Of a stretch of 64,000 nucleotides of DNA, positions 54,924 through 64,000 are shown piece after piece; positions within the stretch are counted from its first letter, which is position 1; every line of letters begins with the position of its first letter. The position numbers were made by a program, and so were the translations under genes. Location of the stretch: assembly GCA_963383645.1 (NCBI GenBank), contig OY726560.1:67327323-67391322 (forward strand), given 5' to 3'. The stretch comes from Muscardinus avellanarius. Taxonomy: Eukaryota > Chordata > Mammalia > Rodentia > Gliridae. The notes under the pieces were generated by a model. That model saw only the letters and a list, made by a program, of their open reading frames with translations. It had not been told where the DNA came from and searched no databases.

Positions 54924-55129
54924 CAGGGCTGGGGATGGTGGCGCATGCTTGCAATCCCAGAATTTGGGAGGCTGAGACAGGAGGATCGCGGTTCGCGGCC
55001 AGACTCAACTACTACTTAGTGAGGCCTTTTACAACTCAGTGAGACCCTGTTTCAAAATAAAGAATCAAAAATAAGGCTGGGTGTGTAGTTTTGAGGCAGA
55101 ATGCTCGTGGGTTCTATCCCCAGTACTCC

Positions 55130-55174
<45 letters not shown>

Positions 55175-55175
55175 A
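54924..55175 (+). mobile_element. B1-ID SINE with (CAA)n tail
   Basis: Sense copy 54926-55128 followed by about 15 CAA units (55129-55173). Confidence 0.9.
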
Positions 55176-55634
55176 ATTCTGGCAAAAAAAAATCTGACTA
55201 CTTCTTGGGCAATGCTGTGTGTTTTATAGTACACGCATCTGGCCATTAATTAATGAGGTGTGGTTTAATCACTTGGTTGAGTGGATGACTCTCAGATGTT
55301 TCATCCCAAAACATTTTTCTCCTTTTGAAAATAATCATCTTTAGAGTGATACCTTGACTCTGTGTAATTATCCCAATTGCTTTCAATACTCGTGTTGATC
55401 TTCGCCTCCATTTACTTTGAAAACTAGGATCCTCCTTCCATCCCACTTCTGGATACTATAGACCGAACTTTCTTCATCACAATTACAGGCCTTATGTAAA
55501 TGGAGGACACCTACTAATATGAGCCCTGGGATTTAATACTTCTGGTAGTGGTGATTCACCAAGCAGAAGAACATCAAGTGTATATTAAATATGTATTCTA
55601 TGTTTAGGCACTGTGATGGCCCTCCTCCCCTCCC

Positions 55635-56582
55635 CCCATTCCTGCCCCCACTCCCGCCCTGGGGGTGCTAGGAGATCAAACCATGACCCTCCTGCATGCC
55701 AGGCAAGCTCTGCCACCGAGCTGTACCCTCACTCAGCACTGCTAATTTGTTTATTTATTTTGTGGTACTGGGGGTGGAGCCCAGGGGCTTTCTACCTCCG
55801 GGCTACACTCCCAGACCTATTTTATATTTTATTTGGAAACAGGGTCTCACTAAGTTGCTGAGAGCCTCACTCAGTAGCTGAGGCTGGCTTCGAACCTGCG
55901 CGATCCCCCTGTCTCAGCCTCCTGTCTCAGCCTCCCAAGTGCGGGGATTACAAGCGTGCGCCACCACGCCGGACTAGCACTGTGCTAATTTTGAGTCCAG
56001 AAATGAAGCATAGTTCCAACATTTAAGGGATTTTCAGTTAAGGACACAGTCCAAGGGGAGGAAAGTTACAGAAATGGTATTTTCTCTTTCTAGGTGCTGG
56101 GGATTGAACTCAGGGACATTTTACCTCTGAGCTACATGCCCAGTGCTTTTTATTTTGAAAGAGTCTCACTAAGCTTCTGAAAGTTTTGCTAAATTGCTGA
56201 GGCTGGCCTCGAACCCGTGATTCTTCTGTTTCAGCCTGCCAAGTGCTGGGATTACAGGCATGTACCACCCTGCCTGCCCCTCTATGTTTTTTTATTTTAT
56301 TTTATTTATTTGTTTCTTTGTGGTACTGGGAATGGAACTCAGGGGCTTTCTACCTCTGGGTTACACCCCCAGACCTATTTTATTTCTTATTTGAAAATAG
56401 GGTCTCGATAAATTACTGAGAGCCTCACTAAATTGCCGAGGCTGGCTTTGAACCTGTGATCGCTTTACGTCTTTTGAGGGAGGCTCTCACTAAGTTGTCC
56501 AGGCTGGAGTTGAACTTGTGATCCTTCTTCCTCTGCCTCCTGAGTGGCTGAGATCACAGCCATGTACCATCACGCTCAGCTT
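55635..56582 (-). mobile_element. ID unit and antisense SINE cluster
   Basis: ID 55660-55735; SINE 55762-55975 (with cctgtctcagcctcc duplicated); SINE 56093-56278; SINE 56318-56460, cut short; then a B1-like arm 56470-56580. Confidence 0.8.
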
Positions 56583-57034
56583 CTCCTTCCTTTTCTAAAG
56601 ACATTGACTAGATTGGTTTTTGAAAAACTTTTATTTTTATCCTTAAGGAAACCCATGCGAATACTGCTTTATATTAGGCGGATCTCAGTAAAACGCTATG
56701 TGGTATGAGCTTCAGGAATCTTATGTGTATTATTTTATTTAATGTTCTCAATGGCCGTAGGAGATGGGGGTGTTTTCTCTGTTCTGAGGACAAGAAAACT
56801 GAGGATCAGAGAGTTCAAGTGATTTGCTAAGGTCCTCGGTCTCATGCCATGCTGGCCCGACCCCTGGGCTTCCGCACGTGCTGTGGCTTTCCAGTGCTTA
56901 GCCTGAGAGCTGATGGAGTGGAAGGATGCGCCTCCGTCAGCAGTTTGGGTATGGGGCAGAAGAATGCAGGATTGGCTTGGAGGAGCAAGACTAATCAAAA
57001 CTAGATTGTTGATACAACCTTTCATTTTTTATTT

Positions 57035-57212
57035 TATTTTATTTTTGGGGGTCCTGGGGATTGAACCGAATGGAATTCTATCTCCCAGTCCATTTTATTT
57101 TTTGTTTTGGAACAGGAACTCGCTAGGTTGGTGAGGTGGGCCTCCAATCTGCGATCCTCTTGTCTCAGTCTCCCATGTGCTGGAATTGCAGGCATGCACA
57201 CCATTCCTGGCT
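57035..57212 (-). mobile_element. Diverged SINE
   Basis: Antisense, attgaaccgaatggaattct to caccattcctggc. Confidence 0.7.
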
Positions 57213-58490
57213 TACCTTTTAAAGTTGACTTTAGAGTCCACCTTTGTATAAAGTAAGATCAGTGAGACTGCTATAGTCTCAGAACGCGAGCAGTGTTAGC
57301 CAGTTATAATGTGGGGTTTAAAAAGTAGGATAAAATAGCTTTGTATTTTTCACAACACTCCTCTTCTATGTTCCCTTTTTTGCTACCCACCCCTTTCTTA
57401 GCCTTCTTGTCAGCTTTCCTAACTTCTCATTACAACTGAAGGAAAGGAAGAAGGAAGGGAAAGAAGGAAGAAAGAAAGAAAGGAAGGAAGAATAAATCAG
57501 CACATTAGTGATTGCAGGCAGGAACAAATATCTAAAGTACCATTAAAACCATTGAAATGGAATGTAATTGTATATCTTAATCTTTTGAAAGGTCTATGTT
57601 AACATTCTGGCAGCTCCAGCCGCAGGAGAGATGTGGTCATAGATGAGAGATAGCAGGGTTTATAGCCACTAAACGCCCCAGGTTCTCTGCAAGGACAGAA
57701 GCGCTGTGGTGACCTGGAGCACAGAGAAAGCTTTGTAGTATTAATAATAAGAAACAGGGTCAGCAACTAGACCATGATTTGTAATTATACCTCGGGGAGA
57801 GGGACAAAATGAGATCCGTGGAGGCAAGAAATTCCTGAATCAATGGGAGCAGGAGAAAGAATGGCTGCTTGGGTGGGGAAGGAAGAGGAGGGTGCGTTTC
57901 TAGAATGAGCAGCCCGTTGCAGTTCGTGATATTCAGGATAAGTAGTGATTGCCACGGGCCAGCTGTCAGTCAGGCAGAGTGGGAGCCAGCTAGTCCATCT
58001 TCCTGAGGGCTCCCCTTAACCATCAGCCCTAACTCACCCCATGGAGAAGGGTTGGAGCTGGCCTCGGGCCCTAGCAGGGGCATTGGAGAAAGAGGCAGAA
58101 AATCTGTATTTTAGTTCCACTCTGCCAAGAACTGGGTCCTTAGATAATCCCTCTTCTCTTCTCCCAGCCTCTGTTTTTGGTGGAGACTATCACTTAGTTT
58201 CCCCTTTCTGGAATATTTTGTGGACTAAGTGGGATTCCGTTTGTGCCAGTGTTCTGTACACCCTACAGGGCAGAATGTCATTGTCAAAGCAGAATTCAAA
58301 TTCATCCTTGAGAGTGGACAGAGAGAGAAGTGAGAGATACTTTACTCTTTTAGTGTATCTGTTTATGATTGGAAAAAAGGAAAGAAACATTGAGTACGGA
58401 ATCAAAACATTTATAGAAAACCCCTCTTCAGAAACATTATACAGGAACCTCTTAATATTATACTCTGATTAATTTTTCTGAGGACCCAAG
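57213..58490. other. 1.3 kb unique intronic stretch
   Basis: Contains a (GGAA)n-type purine run at 57438-57492. A 143-codon ORF (58041-58472, +) has no recognisable domain and no exon borders in the right places; not called. Confidence 0.5.
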
Positions 58491-58494
58491 GTTT

Positions 58495-58677
58495 TCTTTT
58501 GGTCTTGGGGATTGAACTTAGGGATATTTTACTTCCAAGTTACACCCTATTTTATGATTATTTTTTATTATTGAAACAGGGTTTTGCTAAGTTGCTGACA
58601 CTGGCCTCAAACCTGCAGTCCTTTGCCTCACACTCTAAAGTACTGGGATTACAGCTGTGTGCCACCATGCCCGGCTG
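58495..58677 (-). mobile_element. B1-ID SINE
   Basis: Antisense copy, ttgaacttagggatatttta to ccaccatgcccggc. Confidence 0.8.
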
Positions 58678-59309
58678 ACTCAGGGTTTTATTACAGAACT
58701 TTCTGTATGTTGACCATTGATGACTGTCTACTGTATGAATGGTTAAGTTGTGCACATTAGTGCTTTGTGTAACACAACAAAAGTTCGTTTGGTGTTTGAG
58801 GGGCACATTGCAGACATGTTATGGTGAAACTGAAATACCTTGTCCACGTAGACTGGGGCAGGATCTTTGGTGAAAAATTATTAATCCCAGAATATATTCA
58901 GAAGTCATTACTGTCATTGATTGATATCAGGGGAGACTGGGTCAGGACTCCTTCGGATACCAAAACCTTCAGATGTATAAATCCCTTATGTAAAGTGGCA
59001 TAATGTTTGTATATAAACTACCCACATACCTCATATCTTTTCTTTTAAAAAATTATTTTTCTCCTATATACTTTTTTGTTGTTATTGGAGGTTAAACCCA
59101 GAGGAAACATACCTCTGAGCTACACTCCCAGCTCCTTTTATTTTTTAAGACAGGGTCTTGCTGAGCTGCTAGCCTGTCCTCCAAGCTTCCATCCTCCTGT
59201 CTCAGACTCCCAAGTACAAGGATCACAGATGTGAGTCACCAGGCTTGGATCTCCTGTTCACTTTGTAACTGTTACCGTTTAAGTCGTTATGGTGAAAGAT
59301 GAACGTTAC

Positions 59310-60145
59310 CGCTTGAGTGAACTGTTCCTGGGGACCCCTGTGGCCCCATGGAAGCAATTTCCCTCAAACAAAAAATCGCGGGTTCTTGTCCTGAGCTAAG
59401 GATAAACATGCAATAGCCCGGGCTCTTACTGAAGATTTAAAGAGTTTATTAAAAAAAATAGAAATACAGAAGACAGTCACAGCCCCATGCCATTCAGGAG
59501 TGGCATGAAGGGGTGGTTTGAATGAATTCACTGAAATATAAAACACGGAACAGACTTTTTATATACATGAGATCCTCCATCTTGTTTCACATAGTTCTGA
59601 CATAGTAAAAGTCCCTGTAAAGTCCCTCCCCTCTCTTTTCCCACCAAACTCCTGGTTTATGCCCAGGTTTCTCCTTTCAGGAAGGCGGACGCCCTCCTCC
59701 TGTCTTTAGAATGGGAAAGTCCTAGCTCCCCCATCCTAACAAGATTATTATTATGTAAACTTGTCTTTTTTTTTTTGCAGGTTTGGGGATGTAACCCAGG
59801 GGCATTTGACCTCTGAGCTACACCCCCTGGCCTATTTTTTATTCTTTATTTTGAAACAGGGTCTAAGTTACAGAGGGCCTCACTAAGTAGCTGATGCTGT
59901 CTGCAAAAAGCGATCCTCCTGTCTCAGCCTCCCAAATGCTGGTATTATAAGTGTGCGCCACCATGCCTGGCTAAACCCCTCTCCTATCGACTTGCTAATT
60001 ACTTTTAGCTAGGTCAACTTAAGTTTCAATAGTTGCTTGCTTCCTGGCCAAAATCCAAACCAAGTCTTTCCCCAGGTCTGCCCTTTTTACACAATGACCT
60101 TTGAAATATATTTATTAATAATCAGAGCTTTCTCAAATCTTCCTA
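59310..60145 (-). mobile_element. LTR, family X, copy 3, with a SINE inside
   Basis: Same blocks as 37213 and 38251 (gttcttgtcctgagctaagg; gaagatttaaagagtttatt; ctcaaatcttcctaggcca). Interrupted by an antisense B1-ID SINE at 59766-59975. It shares ggggacccctgt with copy 2. Confidence 0.75.
59766..59975 (-). mobile_element. B1-ID SINE inside the LTR
   Basis: Antisense copy with a small gap in the B1-ID linker (gggtctaagttacag). Confidence 0.8.
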
Positions 60146-60726
60146 GGCCATTCCCAATACTGGTATAGTAACTTCCAGATTGCTTATTACACAAATACAA
60201 ATGTAAACTCTATGTAAATAGTTGTTACACTATATTGTTTTAAGAATAATGACAAGAAAAGAAACTCTATACATGTTTAGTATAGACAATTTTTTTCAGG
60301 ATATTTTGCAATCAATGTTTGATTGACTCTATGGATACGTGAAACCTACAAATGTGGAGGACCAACTGCACTTGTTAAAATTTACAAATACATTTACCTG
60401 TGAGATGCTGATCTTTTTGAGAGTCACAATCAGTGCAAGGTACACAGAGGTGCCTTTCAGCTCAGTGGTTGCTGGAACAATGTGACCAGCACCCCAGTGG
60501 TGTTGACAAGTTAGGGGCCCCTTTGTCTCCAGCACCCAGCCATCTGGGGTGGGCAGTCCAAGGCTAGCACAGCCTTTGGTGGTGCCAGGTCTCTTCTCTC
60601 TTCCTGTTCAGCAGTCCTGAGCAGTGACTATGCCCCAGGCATCATATGCCTATTCCTACAGAAGAGTAAGGCGGAGTCCCCTTATTTTCAAGGATGCCCT
60701 GTTGGTCAAAATAGTTTTTACCAGCC

Positions 60727-61025
60727 AGGTGCCGGGTGTGGTATTGCATACTTGTAATCCCAGCACTCGGGAGGCAGAGACCGGAGGATCACGGTTCACA
60801 GACAGCCGGGCGTGGTGGCGCACACTTGTAATCCCCGCGCTTGGGAGGCTGGGACAGGAGGATCGCACAGGTTCGAAGCCAGCCTCAGCTACTCAGTGAG
60901 GCTCTCAGCAACTTAGTGAGACCCTGTTTCCAAATAAAATATAAAAAAAAGGTCTGGGAGTATAGCCTGGAGGTAGAAAGCTTCTGGGTTCCACCCCCAG
61001 TACCACCAAAGGGGAAAAAAAAAAA
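60727..61025 (+). mobile_element. SINE with a doubled left arm
   Basis: A B1 left arm (60729-60805, gccgggtgtggtattgcata ... cacagacagcc) runs directly into a second, complete copy starting gggcgtggtggcgcacac, to 61018. Confidence 0.85.
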
Positions 61026-61207
61026 AAGAATAGTTTTTACTGACTCTTCTAGCTAGCATGGTTATTGGATGGCAGCATCTAGATTTTCCAGTCTATAGGG
61101 AGGAAGTAGGTGAGATTTGGGTAGAATAAGTACAAAGAAGATTCTTTCATATCTATTACATTGATCATTTTTATCTTTTTGTCTTGGTAGCCAGAAATTG
61201 AAGATTT

Positions 61208-61402
61208 TTTTTTTGTGTGTGTGGTACTGGGGATTAAACTCAGGGGAATTCTACCTCTTATCTATATCCTCTGTCCTCTTTTTAAATTTTGAAACAGGAT
61301 CTCTCTAAGGGCCGCACTAAGTAGCTGAGGCTGGCTGTGAACCTGAGAGCCTACTGTCTCAGCCTCCCAAGTACAAGTGTGTGGCACCACGCCCAGCCTT
61401 TG
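61208..61402 (-). mobile_element. B1-ID SINE
   Basis: Antisense copy, tggtactggggattaaactc to caccacgcccagc. Confidence 0.85.
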
Positions 61403-61538
61403 GATTGTTTTTTTCATGATCAGTATTGATAACCTATCCTTAAATGCCTTATAGTGTTAGTTTTCTTGATGTTATTTTCTTGGGATTTTGAAAGGACCCA
61501 ATAAATAGCATTCTTTTACTCCACTTGAGCTCTGAAAA

Positions 61539-61542
<4 letters not shown>

Positions 61543-61598
<56 letters not shown>
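61543..61598. repeat. (TA)27 microsatellite
   Basis: Uninterrupted TA run; self-complementary. Confidence 0.95.
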
Positions 61599-61600
<2 letters not shown>

Positions 61601-61606
61601 CAAAGG

Positions 61607-61826
61607 AGCCGGGCGTGGTATTGCATACTTGTAATCCCAGCACTCAGGAGGCAGAGACCGGAGGATCACGGTTCACAGACAGCCTCAGCTACTTAGCAAG
61701 GCCCTTCGCAACTCAGTGAGGCCCTGTTTCAAAAATAAAAAGACTAAAAAATAGGGCTGGAGGTGTTGCTCAGAGGTAGAATGCTGCTGGGTTCTATCCC
61801 TGGTAACACACACACATGCGCGTGCG

Positions 61827-61867
<41 letters not shown>

Positions 61868-61868
61868 C
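61607..61868 (+). mobile_element. B1-ID SINE with (CA)/(CG) tail
   Basis: Sense copy 61609-61805 of the same variant as 60729 (gtattgcatacttgtaatcc). The tail 61806-61864 is CA with a central gcgcgcgcgcgc run. Confidence 0.9.
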
Positions 61869-61937
61869 AAACACCCAAAATAATGTGACAAAGGATTGTA
61901 AGCATGAGGACCCAAATACCATTTTTATTTTTATTTT

Positions 61938-62388
61938 TGGTGCTACTGGGGATTAAACCTGGGGAGTTCTACCTCTGAGCTACACCGCAGTTCCATTTTA
62001 TTGTTTATCTTGAAACACTAAGTTGTGGAGGGCCTCACTAAGTTGCTGAAGCTGCTCTTGAACCTGCTGTCCTCCTGTCTCAGCCTCTCAAGGACTGGAA
62101 TTACAGGCATGTATGATGGCACCTGGTCACTATCTATCTATCTATTTATTTATTTATTTATTTGTTTGTTTATTTTATTTGCAGTACTGGGCATGGAACC
62201 CAGGGGCATTCTACCTCCAAATTACACCCCCAGCCCTATTTTTTATTCTTTATTTTGAAACAGGGTCTCACTGAGTTGCAAAGGGCCTCACTAAGTAGTA
62301 GCTGAGGCTGTCTGCAAACTGCGATCTTCCTGTCTCAGCCTCCCAGATGCAGGGATTACAAGCGTGAGCCACCATGCCCGGCCCTGGT
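61938..62388 (-). mobile_element. Two antisense SINEs
   Basis: 61940-62128 and 62182-62383, with a (TCTA)/(TTTA) run (62132-62175) between. Confidence 0.85.
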
Positions 62389-63176
62389 CACTTCTTTTTA
62401 AAACAACTGATGGAAGTGAGGTTGAAGAACTTAGGCCAAATCCTTGAGCTAGTGGACTTTCAATAGCCACAGGCAGGATTCAGTGGACTGATCCATCCAC
62501 CCCGGCAAGCCTGTGCCCGGGCTGCATTGAGCTCAGGCCTCCCAAGGGAGCTGCGTCTGCTTAGGACTTGGGCCAAGGAGGAGCAGGGCTGAGTCTTCTC
62601 TCCCTGTGTGCACACGCACTCCCCAGAGGCAAGAAAAAAGTGCAGCTGAGCTCGCCCTGCTCAATTCAGATCGTGAATCATCCTTGGCCCCTTCTCCCAT
62701 CTTGCCGAGGCCAGTGGAAACAGGTGGAGGCCAGGAAGGAAACATGGGGAGGGGGAGGATTTCAGCTGGTCTTCAAACATGGCCTTCATTTTGCTTGTCC
62801 CTTTTACAATGTGTTTATCTGTGTAATCCCCATAAAACCCTTTTTGGAAGTAGGCTCTGTGCAAATCATGAATAAATAGAAAAGAAATAATCTCCAGTGA
62901 AAACTCCCATGAGGGAGGAGGATGACTGAGGATTTGAGGAAGTAATACCAGGACACATGGAGCCTCAGCTGGGACCGTATAAAGCTGCCAGGGACAGAGG
63001 ATGCAGTGTGAGCTCCTTGTTAGGATGGCCAGGGCTCCCCACGCATCTGGGACAGTGAATCTGTGTCAGAATAGGTGTGTCTTCTCAGCGCTTAGCAGCG
63101 ACTGAATTTGTATCAGCTGGGTGGTGGTCACTTTTGGCTTTGAGGGCAAATTAGTCAATTTAAGATGCAGAGAAAG
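62389..63176. other. Unique intronic stretch
   Basis: About 790 bases without repeats or recognised exons. Frames of 103 and 89 codons (62568-62879) match nothing known. Confidence 0.45.
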
Positions 63177-63582
63177 AGCTGGGCATGGTGGCACAGGCCT
63201 ATAATTTCAGTATTTGGGAGGCTGAAACAGGAGGATTGCAAGTTCAAGGGCAGCTCAGCAACATAGTGAGATTCTCACCAACCTAATGAAACTATATTTT
63301 TTAAAAAATAAAGCATAGAGCCGGGCGTGGTGGTACACGCTTGTAATCCCAGCGTTTGGGAGGCTGAGACGGAAGGATCGCAGTTCGCGGACAGCCTCAG
63401 ATACTTAGTGAGGCCCTCCGCAACTCAGTGAGACCCTCTTTCAAAATTAAAAAAAAAAAAAAATGGGCAGGGGCTGTAGTTCGGAGGTCAAATGCATCTG
63501 GGTTCCATCCCCAGACCCGCAAAAAAAAAAAAAAAAATGCATAAAAAGGCCTGGGGGTGTAGCTTGAAGGTTGAATGCCTCT

Positions 63583-63622
<40 letters not shown>

Positions 63623-63960
63623 AACTAGGGTCTCACTGAACAGCATAAGGATTTTTGCCTCACCATGGAAAAGTCCATTGCGTGCACGCAAATCTATTTG
63701 GCTCACCTGAAGTATAGAGAGCAGTACTAAAAAGTGGTATTGATGATACAGTTTTTTATTTTTTTATTTTTTGCGGTACTGGGGATGGAACCCTAAGCTC
63801 CACCCCCAGCCTTAGTATTTTTATTCTTTATTTTGAAACAGGGTGTCACTGAGTTGCAAAGGGCATCACTAAGTAGTAGCTAAGGCTGTCCTCGAACCGT
63901 GATCCTCCTGTCTCAGCCTTCCAAATGCTGGGATTACAAGCGTGTGCCACCAAGGCCGGC
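63177..63960. mobile_element. SINE cluster at the window end
   Basis: Left arm (+) 63178-63310; full copy (+) 63320-63520; ID arm (+) 63548-63583 with (CA)n to 63621; full antisense copy 63763-63960. Confidence 0.8.
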
Positions 63961-64000
63961 AATGATACAGTTTTTAAGCATGACTTTATTGAGGTCTCCC

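Larger units (their letters stand above)
58905..60372 (+). mobile_element. MER2-like (Tigger group) DNA transposon with nested insertions
   Basis: Left half 58905-59065 (gggagactgggtcaggactc; ggataccaaaaccttcagat; atataaactacccacatac). Right half about 60155-60372 (tgtaaatagttgttacacta; aagaataatgacaagaaaag; ggatacgtgaaacctacaaa; gaggaccaactgcac). The order is that of MER2 as I remember it. A SINE (59073-59248, -) and an LTR that itself holds a SINE lie between the halves. Confidence 0.7.
52182..64000 (+). other. SLCO5A1: 5' part of the SLCO5A1 intron after the first coding exon
   Basis: The next coding exon (beginning CC ATA ATG, for AIMY) was not found before the window ends. The interval is SINEs, simple repeats, a MER2-like transposon with an LTR inside, and unique sequence at 53280-53700, 54570-54925, 55180-55635, 56583-57045, 57213-58490, 60373-60726 and 62386-63177, where I see no exon-like ORF. 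Confidence 0.8.

Noticed and set aside
58041..58472. 143-codon ORF in the SLCO5A1 intron
   Set aside because: No similarity to later SLCO5A1 exons (no Kazal-type cysteines or transmembrane segments) and no domain.
60329..60535. 68-codon minus-strand frame with a donor-like cacaggtaaatg
   Set aside because: It overlaps the end of the MER2-like transposon and matches no known exon; splice-like sequence is likely chance.

Overview
This is a mammalian genomic window, almost certainly from a squirrel-like rodent (ground squirrel, marmot or close relative). More than ninety copies of a fused SINE fill it: a B1-like (7SL-derived) left arm joined to an ID-like (tRNA-Ala-derived) right arm, with simple-repeat tails. 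Rodent-type L1 elements, LTRs and long CA/GT, CT and TA microsatellites accompany them. No bacterial, viral or mitochondrial gene organisation is present, and nearly all longer open frames are repeats read in chance frames or CpG-island shadows.

One cellular gene is secure. At 51266-52181 (+) lies the first coding exon of SLCO5A1, an organic anion transporter family member. It ends at a clean GT donor in phase 1. It sits in a CpG island (about 49140-52060) with GC boxes, a (GT)21 tract and a strong splice acceptor at 50778-50779, which implies at least one upstream non-coding exon. Everything right of 52182 is the first part of the following intron. Bases 1 to about 49140 are upstream sequence in which I can support no gene.

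Layout: 1-10970 holds scattered SINEs, a 414-bp solo LTR split into an ID element (4599-5012) and an L1 3' end (9250-9890). 10974-15118 and 28560-31534 are two copies, both on the minus strand, of an L1-derived element with 5' UTR and ORF1 but an antisense captured ORF2 fragment where ORF2 should be. The first copy is split by a 1370-bp LTR with a 6-bp target duplication. 15120-22200 holds SINEs, tandem ID units, a twin-primed L1 (19232-19975) and an L1 ORF2 scrap. 22202-23101 is a complete 866-bp retroposon with a GC-rich 50-bp VNTR and an L1-like 3' end, flanked by a 17-bp target duplication. 37213-38920 holds two LTRs of one family in direct order; a third lies at 59310-60140 inside an old MER2/Tigger-like DNA transposon. 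40880-49140 has the longest unique stretches, interrupted by young SINEs.

The most interesting content is in the mobile elements. The VNTR/L1 composite retroposon resembles primate SVA or LAVA in architecture. The chimeric L1 family has an in-frame stop in ORF1 shared by both copies, which suggests mobilisation in trans of an already defective master, comparable to the known HAL1 type. Repeat family names are given from memory of the sequences and should be tested with a curated repeat library.
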